Part shown: positions 23,101 to 29,022 of the stretch, piece after piece
How the letters are laid out: each line of letters opens with the position of its first letter
Position numbering within the stretch: position 1 is the stretch's first letter
Assembly (NCBI GenBank): GCA_035361955.1
Contig: DAOSDC010000016.1
Span: forward strand, 1 to 30,566
Source of the DNA: UBA6120 sp035361955
GTDB taxonomy: Bacteria > Bacillota_I > Bacilli_A > RFN20 > CAG-826
DNA length: 30,566 nucleotides
Reading direction: 5' to 3'
Program-made: the position numbers and the translations under genes
The notes under the pieces: generated by a model
What the model saw: the letters and a program-made list of their open reading frames with translations, nothing else
Told to the model about the DNA's origin: nothing
The model's database searches: none

Positions 23101-24528
23101 GCTAGGGCGCATGAATACACGAGACAACTTTTAGGTGAAGATAACGTCTATCGGGCCGGAACGATTGAAACGGTGGCCGAGAAAACGGCGTTTGGCTATG
23201 CCAAAGGTTACTATGAACGACGGGGCTACGATCTTGAAAAAGTCGCGAATGCCGATATTGCCTATCTGGCTTCTGGCTGTCAAGGTGTCAAGAAAACGAC
23301 GGGTCAACATCCGGGCGGTCTCGTCGTCATTCCAACCGGTTTTGATGTATATGATTTCACGCCGATTCAATATCCGGCTGATAAAAGCGAAGGCAACTCA
23401 ATGACAACGCATTTCGACTTCCATGCGATTCACGACAATGTGTTGAAGCTCGACTTGCTCGGTCACGTCGATCCGCTGGCGCTGAAAATGATGTCGGATT
23501 TGACGGGAGTGAAAATCGAAGAAGTCCCTTTAAACGATAAAGAGGCGTTATCGTTATTTTCTAGCGATGCTGCGTTAAAACGGCAGATCAGGTCGCTACG
23601 CGTGCTACAAAACGGGGCTCAAGGCATTCCCGAATTTGGCACCAATTTCGTCATGGGGATGCTCAATGCCACCAAACCACAGACATTTGGCGAACTCGTC
23701 ATTATTTCCGGATTATCCCATGGGACTGGCGTGTGGCGTAATAACGCCGAAGCGCTTATCAGCGAGGGCAAGGCGACGCTACGGGAAGTCATCGGCTGTC
23801 GCGATGACATCATGACCTATTTGATTGAAAAGGGCGTGCCGCCGAAAACGGCATTTGCCATCATGGAAGATGTGCGCAAAGGCAAACAGGTCAAACCTGA
23901 GTTCGCCAAGGTGATGCAAGCGTGTCACGTGCCCGATTATTACATCGATTCGTGCAATCGCATCGAATACATGTTTCCCAAAGCCCACGCGACCGCCTAT
24001 GTAACGATGGCCGTGCGCGTCGCTTGGTTCAAAGTACATTATCCTTTGGAATACTATGCGACTTTTTTCTCGCTGCGATCGAAGCAGTTTGAATTGGAAA
24101 CGATGATGAAACCGGCCAAAGACATCTATGAAAAGATTGAGTTCACCAGAGTTGGAAACAAGGGCCGGGGTAAGATGACACCCAAAGAAGAAGAAATACA
24201 ATATACACTGCAAATGGCGCTGGAAATGGTTGAACGGGGCTATAAGATTGCCAACATCGATCTCGATAAGTCCGATGCCTCGCTATTTAAAGTCGACTAT
24301 GAAAACAAAGCGATTATCCCACCGTTTATCGTCGTTGACGGTGTCGGGTTAAACGCCGCTAATTCGGTTGTTCAAGCGCGCAAAGAAAAGCCGTTTTTAT
24401 CGCGTGATGACTTATTGTCACGGACGAAACTTTCAAGTACGAACATCATCGATTTAGCGCATCTTGGCGTACTCGACCATCTTGACGAGTCGAATCAACT
24501 TTCGCTATTCTCATTTGGCGATTATTGA
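20143..24528 (+). CDS. polC: DNA polymerase III alpha subunit, PolC type
   Basis: Main replicative polymerase of low-GC Gram-positives, with built-in proofreading. The 1461-residue protein shows the expected order: an N-terminal domain, an OB fold (about 230-315), a PHP domain (ELHLHTKMSAMDG and ITDHGV, about 330-400) split by a DnaQ-like 3'-5' exonuclease starting YVAFDLETTGL (Asp422 and Glu424), and the polymerase region. A Cys4 zinc element (CPKC and CPTC pairs, about 920-945) precedes the catalytic VPDIDLNFP near 974-982. Length is close to the roughly 1440 of Bacillus. The start has AAGGAG at 20133-20138. No terminator separates it from the tRNA gene, so read-through is possible. Confidence 0.98.
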   Translation: MDSKMTRFLTSIGLSDIERFDLSFEVVIRNPFKREQLDMVIVKDEPWNYDLLSEFLNAIYKIDYPCTFAFHYKTRIKSSDVQMLFDHWHMANYHMEPDVDYQLNDNALVFVYDGEAHKETNNRRMADFIELLKFINYDFPIEHIVKAPILEIDEKVIKQLNKKAEKVIELDDDPFIDNEELHEARRPIAEAALCEELAENYKAMEAARREKSAFHKGDYRPYDIGGFNQRSGNVDIYGKVFSKDKRDTTTGKSIFTYGIAKDGKAIYVKAIEGSMPGLVKEKLTKIEPGCHIRVRGAAQTDRFSNELNVLVHHVDLLPPPPLRIDESEQKRVELHLHTKMSAMDGVGDIDDYCKLAKNMGHQALAITDHGVIQAFPDAQKAAAKHGLKMIYGAEMYMIDDDPGYIINPSPIALDGASYVAFDLETTGLSIEDDHIIEFGAVKISNGLVTASLDILINPGPNVAITDKIIELTKITPKMLKGKPTLEEAMPQILQFIGTDILISHNAQFDYGFMDMAMKKLGLPRISNPVIDTLPLSRNFFADASSHRLGSLARKVDVIYEEGRAHRADYDATVLANIWMVLLNKISAAHIKTHDAIPSLPRPEAMLKNFYPQHVIVLAKNASGLKDLFKLISLSHTSYWSDVPRIPRYEIEKYRQHLLIGSACLNGELFDLARTKTIKELQEAVKFYDYVELQPKENYRYLIDMGELDDDRLEQLLRRLIKVAETAGKLIVATGDVHYANPDDKIFRDVYVYAKGLKGVNHPLMPYSRDQRPYFENPDQHFRSTTEMLDAFNWLGQEKAIEYVITNSNLIANQIEAVYPIKDRLYTPKIEGSEQYLSDICYAKAKSIYGEQLPNIVKNRLEAELTGIIKNGYSVIYYIAHKIIKKANEDGYIVGSRGSVGSSFVATMANITEVNPLPPHYVCPKCAHSDFEGVTSVRSGFDLPEKLCPTCLIPMNRDGQNIPFATFLGYEAEKVPDIDLNFPPDYQARAHEYTRQLLGEDNVYRAGTIETVAEKTAFGYAKGYYERRGYDLEKVANADIAYLASGCQGVKKTTGQHPGGLVVIPTGFDVYDFTPIQYPADKSEGNSMTTHFDFHAIHDNVLKLDLLGHVDPLALKMMSDLTGVKIEEVPLNDKEALSLFSSDAALKRQIRSLRVLQNGAQGIPEFGTNFVMGMLNATKPQTFGELVIISGLSHGTGVWRNNAEALISEGKATLREVIGCRDDIMTYLIEKGVPPKTAFAIMEDVRKGKQVKPEFAKVMQACHVPDYYIDSCNRIEYMFPKAHATAYVTMAVRVAWFKVHYPLEYYATFFSLRSKQFELETMMKPAKDIYEKIEFTRVGNKGRGKMTPKEEEIQYTLQMALEMVERGYKIANIDLDKSDASLFKVDYENKAIIPPFIVVDGVGLNAANSVVQARKEKPFLSRDDLLSRTKLSSTNIIDLAHLGVLDHLDESNQLSLFSFGDY

Positions 24529-24564
24529 TATATTATATTAAGGCTGTGCCAAGGCATGGCGATT

Positions 24565-24641
24565 CGGGACGTAGCGCAGCTTGGTAGCGCGCTTGCTTCG
24601 GGAGCAAGAGGCCGTGGGTTCAAATCCCATCGTCCCGACCA
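24565..24641 (+). tRNA. tRNA-Pro (anticodon CGG), CCA encoded
   Basis: A complete 77-base cloverleaf. The acceptor stem CGGGACG pairs with CGTCCCG. The D arm AGCGCAGCTTGGTAGCGC is present. The anticodon stem CTTGC/GCAAG encloses loop TTCGGGA, giving anticodon CGG, which reads CCG proline codons. The T arm is GTGGG-TTCAAAT-CCCAT. The discriminator A is followed by an encoded CCA. Pro tRNAs are substrates of TrmD, encoded at 4059-4835. No clear promoter lies in the 36 bases after polC. A terminator follows. Confidence 0.96.
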
Positions 24642-24653
24642 TATAAGAAGCAT

Positions 24654-24685
24654 AGGTTTGATACAATTCGTATCAGGCCTTTTTT
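24654..24685 (+). terminator. Intrinsic terminator of tRNA-Pro
   Basis: AGGTTTGATAC (24654-24664) pairs with GTATCAGGCCT (24670-24680), with two G-U pairs, around loop AATTC. A run of T follows to 24685. Confidence 0.88.
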
Positions 24686-24858
24686 GTTTTTATAAGAGTT
24701 TTTTCTCAATGTGAAGAATAGATTTTAATATGAAAAGTAACCAAAAACAAAGATAGAAAACGATAGCAGAGTAGATGCTTGCACGATTACATTAGCTTTT
24801 TACACGATATGCATTTAGTTTACTCATTTGCAACATTCTCTATTTGAATAACTAATGT
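24686..24858. other. AT-rich stretch without a recognisable gene
   Basis: Together with the sites listed separately up to 24998 this is a gap of more than 300 bases between the tRNA terminator and the accessory gene. Composition is visibly richer in A and T than upstream of the tRNA. I see no ORF of convincing length, no tRNA-like structure and no copy of the tRNA 3' end. TTGCAC and TTTACA hexamers occur but lack matching -10 boxes. Confidence 0.6.
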
Positions 24859-24907
24859 TATTTGTCTCTTTTCTCGGTGAATCATTAATTATTCACCGAA
24901 ACAAATA
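24859..24907. repeat. Long imperfect palindrome upstream of the accessory regulator gene
   Basis: TCGGTGAAT (24874-24882) and ATTCACCGA (24891-24899) are perfect inverted arms around C-ATTAAT-T, itself palindromic apart from one mismatch, so the 26 bases read nearly the same on both strands. Outside this, TATTTGT (24859-24865) and ACAAATA (24901-24907) form a second pair of arms. No T-run follows on either side, so a terminator is unlikely. A protein-binding site or recombination-related site is possible. Confidence 0.65.
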
Positions 24908-24919
24908 GCAATGTATTCA

Positions 24920-24965
24920 TTTCAATGTGAAACGATAAACAATATTAACGTTTCAAAATGAAACG
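24920..24965. promoter_or_regulatory. Two TTTCA-n3-TGAAA palindromes, candidate operators
   Basis: The first palindrome is TTTCA-ATG-TGAAA (24920-24932) and the second is CGTTTCA-AAA-TGAAACG (24949-24965). The right half of each continues as the direct repeat TGAAACGATAAA (24928-24939 and 24959-24970). Their centres are 31 bases apart, close to three helical turns, so a dimer bound at each would sit on the same face of the DNA. They lie directly before the accessory gene, whose product carries a winged helix. Autoregulation is a reasonable inference. Confidence 0.6.
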
Positions 24966-24979
24966 ATAAAAGGTATTAT
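24951..24979 (+). promoter_or_regulatory. Weak candidate promoter of the AlbA-domain gene
   Basis: -10 TATTAT (24974-24979) with a poor -35 TTTCAA (24951-24956) and a 17-base spacer. The second palindrome covers the -35 and part of the spacer, as expected for a repressor site. A start near 24986 would exclude the GTG at 24981 and favour ATG 24999. The match is weak. Confidence 0.35.
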
Positions 24980-24998
24980 AGTGTCAGAGGTCACGAAA

Positions 24999-26270
24999 AT
25001 GAAATTTCACGAGTCTAAAAATGTAGAGTTAAAGGTAAAGTATACAAAATCACTACTAAAGACGGTTTCAGCATTTAGTAATTTCCATGACGGTTATATA
25101 TATGTTGGAATCGATGATCAAGGTGAAGTGGTTGGATTACCAAAGATCCATGAAGAGAAAATGGTTATCGAAAACTCAATCAATTCGACAATAACACCAA
25201 AACCATTTTTCGAAATGAATATTATAGAGTTTGACGGTAAAACAATACTAGAGATTAAGGTATACAAAGGTGATAATGGGCCTTATTATTATCAGAACAC
25301 TGCTTATATGAGAAATGACACTTCAACAGTTCCTGTTGATGGAAGTAATTTGACAAGATTAACTTTGATTAGTAAAAATCTTACATATGATCAATTAAAA
25401 GTATCTCAATCAGATTTAAGTTTTAATTATTTAAAAGAGAAAATGAGTTCGGTTCTTCATGTTACTGATATCAACCAGGCTGTATTAACAACACTTGGAT
25501 TGTTCATCGATAAAACATACAACAATGCTGCTTTGTGGCTTTCTGATAACGGTAGAGCGAGCCAATCATATGTTGATATAGCAAGATTCAAATTAGACAC
25601 CAATACTTTTATAGACAGAAAAAAATTTGAGAATCAATCATTGTTAAAGCATTTTGATCAATCTTTTACATATTTTCAAACCCAATATCCTTCTTACCAA
25701 CCGGTTGAAGGAATCCAAAGAACTACAAAAGAACAAGTACCTCTTGTTGCTTTCCGAGAAGCATTGTCAAATGCGATTATTCATAGAGATTATTTGCTAA
25801 ATTCAGGTGTACAAATTTCTATGTTCGAAAATCGCATCGAAATTGTTTCACCTGGAGGGCTCCCTGAAGGTATGGATGAAGAACAATACTATAGAGGTTT
25901 AACTTCACTAACTAGAAATCCAATCATTGCAAATGTTTTTTTTAGACTAAATTTAATAGAACAATTTGGTACAGGAATTAAAAGAATTATTGATAGTTAT
26001 AAACAATATAAAATACAACCTTCTTTTGATATTCAAAAATTCCTGATTAGGATAATACTACCAGTAACAAACTTTGACTATTCAAAATTAGAGAAAAAAG
26101 AAGCCATTTTGGCATATTTACATGCTTATCCAAAATCATCAAGACAGAATATAGAGAATGCGATAAAGATAGAAAAAAGCACATTGATTCGAAGATTGAA
26201 CGAACTCGATGAACAGGGGCTTGTTTCAAAGAGCGGGAATGGACCAACCACGATATATTATTGTAAATAA
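24999..26270 (+). CDS. Schlafen/AlbA-domain predicted ATP-binding regulator with C-terminal winged helix
   Basis: A 423-residue protein of the AlbA_2 (Schlafen-like) type. The N-terminal domain has the ExxxxE pattern HESKNVELK (Glu5, Glu10) followed by LLKTVSAFSNFHDGYIYVGI and DDQGEVVGL. The middle has a GHKL-like ATPase region as in the HATPase_c_4 family: REALSNAIIHRDY (about 253-265), IEIVSPGGLPEG and FGTGIKRII (about 322-330). The last 60 residues look like a winged helix (SRQNIENAIKIEKSTLIRRL, then NELDEQGLV). Such proteins are usually called predicted transcriptional regulators; some Schlafen-type domains are nucleases or occur in phage-defence genes, so the role is open. ATG 24999 has AGAGGT upstream; GTG 24981 with AAAAGG is an alternative. 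The gene is AT-rich unlike its neighbours, which suggests transfer. Confidence 0.85.
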   Translation: MKFHESKNVELKVKYTKSLLKTVSAFSNFHDGYIYVGIDDQGEVVGLPKIHEEKMVIENSINSTITPKPFFEMNIIEFDGKTILEIKVYKGDNGPYYYQNTAYMRNDTSTVPVDGSNLTRLTLISKNLTYDQLKVSQSDLSFNYLKEKMSSVLHVTDINQAVLTTLGLFIDKTYNNAALWLSDNGRASQSYVDIARFKLDTNTFIDRKKFENQSLLKHFDQSFTYFQTQYPSYQPVEGIQRTTKEQVPLVAFREALSNAIIHRDYLLNSGVQISMFENRIEIVSPGGLPEGMDEEQYYRGLTSLTRNPIIANVFFRLNLIEQFGTGIKRIIDSYKQYKIQPSFDIQKFLIRIILPVTNFDYSKLEKKEAILAYLHAYPKSSRQNIENAIKIEKSTLIRRLNELDEQGLVSKSGNGPTTIYYCK

Positions 26271-26333
26271 TGTATTTTTATCAAGGGTGCGTAATTATAT
26301 TAAAATAGGTCATACAACCCATGAAACAATCCA

Positions 26334-26365
26334 AGGGTTTAATGCGGTTGCATCAAGCCTTTTTT
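26334..26365 (+). terminator. Intrinsic terminator after the AlbA-domain gene
   Basis: AGGGTTTAATGC (26334-26345) pairs imperfectly with GCATCAAGCCTT (26350-26361), with one mismatch and G-U pairs, around GGTT and followed by T's to 26365. It closely resembles the tRNA-Pro terminator (the 3' half reads CATCAAGCC-T6 here and TATCAGGCC-T6 there). Confidence 0.65.
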
Positions 26366-26411
26366 CATTAAGCGCCAATTTATATTATCGAGGTAATTAG
26401 AATTTTTATTG

Positions 26412-26425
26412 ATTAATATTCACCG
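26412..26425. repeat. Second copy of the ATTCACCG repeat downstream of the accessory gene
   Basis: ATTAATATTCACCG here matches ATTAATTATTCACCG at 24884-24898 apart from one missing T. A third version lies inverted at 24875-24889. The copies bracket the AlbA-domain gene with its operators. They are short and partly AT-rich, so chance is not excluded. Confidence 0.4.
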
Positions 26426-26443
26426 TCAAGAGTAAAATTCCCA

Positions 26444-26476
26444 ATAAAAAGACTCGAGAATGGTTCTCTCGAGTCT
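26444..26476 (-). terminator. Intrinsic terminator of the minus-strand membrane protein gene
   Basis: On the minus strand AGACTCGAGA pairs perfectly with TCTCGAGTCT (plus-strand arms 26450-26459 and 26467-26476), with a 7-base loop, followed by TTTTTATTGG. It lies about 55 bases after the stop codon. Confidence 0.88.
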
Positions 26477-26530
26477 GGACCGATCTGAAATTTTAAAGGA
26501 GTTAGTTGCTCCAGTTTATGAAATGAATGA

Positions 26531-27268
26531 TTAATTGACGATTGTCGGTTCTTCTTCCTTTTCGGGTTCAGGTTGTGGAATCGGTTGGGTTGGTTGTTCT
26601 TTTTCAGGTTTTGGTTTCTCGGGCTTTTCTGGAACTTCCTTAATCGTTGTATCTTTCTTCTTTGGTCTTGGTTTGGGGGTGACGTTGAGCTCTTTTTGCG
26701 ATTTTCGATATTTTTGATAACCATTAAAGCCATCGTAGGTGAGATAGGCGCCACCGATGAAGCACAAGATTAAGATAAAGACGGCGACGACTTTATTGCT
26801 AAAGTTATTTTGAATCGTTAAGACGGTGATGGCCGAGCCCAGCGTCATGACCACGACATGGCTCCAAAACTTGATCTGCTCGCTTTTTTCGCCTAAGAAC
26901 GTCGTGGAATAGAAGAAGATAATACCCCGGCCTAATAAGACAAGGCCGATTGAAAAACCATAGATGTAAGACCAAACAGGGGGAATCGTCCAGCTAGCAT
27001 CGACCATGTCGCGGATGCCAACGTATAATAGGAGTCCGCCGATAATAATGTCAACGACGATTTCAACAAGATTAATGAGTCGCAGCGCCTCTTTCTTTAA
27101 TGTCTTTAACAAAGGCACGACTCTGAAAATCGAAAAAATGAGTAAGAATAATCCGGTCACGAAAAACACGATACTGTCGACGACAACCATCGTAATACCG
27201 ACGGCGAGTAATATCGCGGCAAGAATCCACTTTAATAACCAACCATAACTGAATTTAATCTTTTCCAT
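26531..27268 (-). CDS. Multi-pass membrane protein with proline- and charge-rich C-terminal tail, function unknown
   Basis: A 245-residue protein that I do not recognise. About six hydrophobic segments are visible between residues 10 and 175, arranged as helical pairs (for example WLLKWILAAILLAVGITMVV and LVEIVVDIIIGGLLLYVGI), somewhat like HdeD/DUF308-type proteins. From about residue 185 a cytoplasmic tail of roughly 60 residues consists of Lys, Pro, Glu, Gln and Thr repeats (KPRPKKK, PEKPEKPKPEKEQP, QPIPQPEPEKEEEP). This tail is low-complexity and probably disordered. The ATG at 27268 has AAGGAG eight bases upstream on the minus strand. It is a single gene with its own terminator. Base composition is like the core genes, unlike the AT-rich region beside it. 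Confidence 0.85.
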   Translation of the reverse strand: MEKIKFSYGWLLKWILAAILLAVGITMVVVDSIVFFVTGLFLLIFSIFRVVPLLKTLKKEALRLINLVEIVVDIIIGGLLLYVGIRDMVDASWTIPPVWSYIYGFSIGLVLLGRGIIFFYSTTFLGEKSEQIKFWSHVVVMTLGSAITVLTIQNNFSNKVVAVFILILCFIGGAYLTYDGFNGYQKYRKSQKELNVTPKPRPKKKDTTIKEVPEKPEKPKPEKEQPTQPIPQPEPEKEEEPTIVN

Positions 27269-27586
27269 GTTTGCATCTCCTTCATTTTATTTTACATGGT
27301 TTCAATGCTTGTGCGCACTCGATTACCTTGTTTTCTAATTACAATTTAAAATAAGTTTATTCATAACTAATCGATCCATAATATAGACGATATCTTGCTC
27401 TTAAGTCACGATAACCTATAAACACATGACAATAAATAGGTTAACTGATTGTTTTATGATTTTGTCCATATAACAAAGGACTAACAATCTTATACTTAAA
27501 TATATACTTTGAAGCAGTTTTGAGACGTTGCGTCAACTCATCATACGTTTCAATAGATCGAAACAAATCAAAAGGAAGATTACATC
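27269..27586. other. 318-base divergent intergenic region
   Basis: Upstream region shared by the membrane protein gene (-) and the methyltransferase gene (+). It is AT-rich and lacks a convincing ORF. Visible structure: inverted arms TAACCTAT (27412-27419) and ATAGGTTA (27436-27443) 16 bases apart, and the short palindrome GTTGCGTCAAC near 27528-27538. On the minus strand TGTAAAAT just before the ribosome-binding site of the membrane protein gene is a possible -10, without a matching -35. I found no good promoter for the plus strand. Confidence 0.5.
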
Positions 27587-28348
27587 GTGAAAGAGAAAAA
27601 TTACACCGACATCAATGCCGAGACGATTGACAGTTGGGTTAAAAGCGGCTGGGAATGGGGCATTCCGATTACCCATGAGAAATATCTTGATGCCACTAAC
27701 GGCAAATGGGAGATGGTTCTGACTCCAACAAAGCCAGTTCCCAAAAATTGGTTCCCCACATCACTAAAAAGACTAAAAGTTCTCGGCCTTGCATCCGGCG
27801 GCGGGCAGCAAATGCCGATATTCGCAGCGCTGGGCGCTATTTGCACGGTGCTCGATTATTCGCTGCTACAACTAGAAAGCGAACAAATGGTTGCTAATCG
27901 AGAAGGATATTCAATTGAGATTATCCGCGCCGATATGACCAAGCCTTTGCCATTTATCGATGCGACATTCGACCTGATATTCCATCCGGTGTCCAACTGT
28001 TATGTCAAAGAAGTCGAACCAATCTTCAAAGAATGCTATCGCATCCTCAAGCCAGGTGGAATATTGCTTGCCGGCCTAGATAACAATGTCAATTATCTAA
28101 GCGATGACGAAAACTTTATTAACAACAAATTACCATTTGATCCATTAGTCAATCCCGAGCAAATGGAAATGCTCAAAGCGACCGATAGCGGTGTGCAGTT
28201 TTCGCACACGCTGGAAGAGCAAATCGGCGGACAGCTCAAAGCCGGTTTCATCTTGACACATATCTATGATGACATTAACGGTAGCGGGCGTCTTCATGAT
28301 TTAAACATCCCGACGTTTTTTGCAACACGCGCGGTGAAACCAAAATGA
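27587..28348 (+). CDS. Class I SAM-dependent methyltransferase
   Basis: A 253-residue protein with the Rossmann methyltransferase fold of the Methyltransf_11 type. Motif I is VLGLASGGGQQMPIFAALGA, a variant with SGGGQQ instead of the usual E/DxGxGxG. It is followed by the acidic end of strand 2 (VLDYS), an IIRADMTKPLPF motif, FDLIFHPVSNCYV and ECYRILKPGGILLAGL. The N-terminal 50 residues contain a conserved-looking SGWEWGIPITHEKY, which could contact substrate. The substrate is unknown. The start is GTG 27587, with AAAGGAAG (27571-27578) upstream. The stop overlaps the next gene (ATGA), so the two act as one unit. Confidence 0.88.
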   Translation: MKEKNYTDINAETIDSWVKSGWEWGIPITHEKYLDATNGKWEMVLTPTKPVPKNWFPTSLKRLKVLGLASGGGQQMPIFAALGAICTVLDYSLLQLESEQMVANREGYSIEIIRADMTKPLPFIDATFDLIFHPVSNCYVKEVEPIFKECYRILKPGGILLAGLDNNVNYLSDDENFINNKLPFDPLVNPEQMEMLKATDSGVQFSHTLEEQIGGQLKAGFILTHIYDDINGSGRLHDLNIPTFFATRAVKPK

Positions 28349-28929
28349 TGAAGATTAGATTAGCACTACCTTCAGATTACGATGCAATTCAAACTCTGAC
28401 GAGAACAGCCTTTTTCGATGTGTATCGGCCCGGTTGCGTCGAACATGTCATCGTCGATAAACTAAGAACCGATCCAATCTATGTTCCCCAACTCGAATAT
28501 GTACTTGAACTCGATGGCACGATCATCGGGCATATCATCTATGCGGTCGCTTCCATTATCAAAAACGATGAGACAACCATCGATGCCCTCATTTTTGGCC
28601 CCATCAGCGTCGATCCCCGCTATCAAAAACAAGGTTATGGCGCTGCCCTTATCAAGCACACGAGTGAAGTAGCTAAGTCACTTGGATACAAGTTCATCGC
28701 AATTACTGGGCATCCCCACTATTATGGGCGATTCGGTTTTGTTCCCGCAAAACGACATGGACTCAATTACGGCGATATGGATGAAGCCGCTGATCAATCT
28801 TTCTTCATGGTCAAATGGCTCCACGAACCAAATTGTATTGATATCGCCGGAAAGTTCGCGGAACCATCGATATACCATGTCAGTGATGAAGAACTGCACT
28901 CGTTTGAGGTCAAACACGGATGGCGGTAA
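28345..28929 (+). CDS. GNAT family N-acetyltransferase
   Basis: A 194-residue GCN5-related acetyltransferase. The N-terminus IRLALPSDYDAIQTLTR is typical. The acetyl-CoA-binding motif A is ISVDPRYQKQGYGAALI (Q/RxxGxG as QKQGYG), and motif B is GHPHYYGRFGFVPA, as in the YhbS-like subgroup of predicted acetyltransferases. The substrate is unknown. The start overlaps the methyltransferase stop; a second ATG follows directly and could be used instead. No terminator of normal strength follows, only an AT-rich hairpin. Confidence 0.9.
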   Translation: MMKIRLALPSDYDAIQTLTRTAFFDVYRPGCVEHVIVDKLRTDPIYVPQLEYVLELDGTIIGHIIYAVASIIKNDETTIDALIFGPISVDPRYQKQGYGAALIKHTSEVAKSLGYKFIAITGHPHYYGRFGFVPAKRHGLNYGDMDEAADQSFFMVKWLHEPNCIDIAGKFAEPSIYHVSDEELHSFEVKHGWR

Positions 28930-28938
28930 CCGCTATCT

Positions 28939-28985
28939 ATCAAATAATCATTTGATTTCTTTGCTGCTACCTGATTTATCAGGTA
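28939..28985 (+). terminator. Two small hairpins after the GNAT gene, weak terminator
   Basis: ATCAAAT (28939-28945) pairs with ATTTGAT (28950-28956) and is followed by TTCTTT. Next comes TACCTGA (28968-28974) with TCAGGTA (28979-28985), with no T-run. The first may end transcription weakly; the second has no clear role. Confidence 0.4.
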
Positions 28986-29022
28986 TGCTTGAACAAGTAA
29001 TTAAGAAAATGGAACTAAAGTT

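Noticed and set aside
23779..24213. Minus-strand ORF of 144 codons opposite polC
   Set aside because: Composition is His/Phe/Arg-rich as expected from the reverse complement of polC, with no ribosome-binding site or family motif.
1..24528. Mycoplasma-type code (TGA as tryptophan)
   Set aside because: rnc, ftsY, ylxM, topA, uppS, cdsA, dxr and polC all end with TGA at the expected family length, and Trp is TGG throughout.
24686..24998. CRISPR array or tandem-repeat locus
   Set aside because: Only two copies of a 12-base repeat with palindromic halves are present, with no regular spacers and no cas genes. An operator explains it better.
26281..26365. Riboswitch or T-box between the AlbA-domain gene and the next gene
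   Set aside because: CAACC and GGTTG could form an alternative to the terminator, but no plus-strand gene follows (the next one is convergent). A simple terminator suffices.
26209..26400. Short plus-strand ORF at the end of the AlbA-domain gene
   Set aside because: It overlaps the gene end in another frame, runs through the terminator hairpin and shows no motif.
24565..26430. Classical tRNA-targeted integrative element (att sites with a repeated tRNA 3' end)
   Set aside because: The 3' end of the tRNA (GTCCCGACCA) is not repeated downstream in the window and no integrase gene is present. Only composition and short ATTCACCG repeats hint at insertion.
26413..26754. Minus-strand ORF of 113 codons overlapping the membrane protein gene
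   Set aside because: It is out of frame with the better-supported membrane protein and crosses its intrinsic terminator. The Asn/Lys-rich text is a frame-shifted reading of the Pro/Lys/Glu repeats.
27546..27564. GTTTC-n8-GAAAC before the methyltransferase gene as a third operator of the AlbA-domain protein
   Set aside because: The half-site resembles CGTTTCA, but the spacing (8 instead of 3 bases) differs and the distance is over 1 kb. A chance match is likely.
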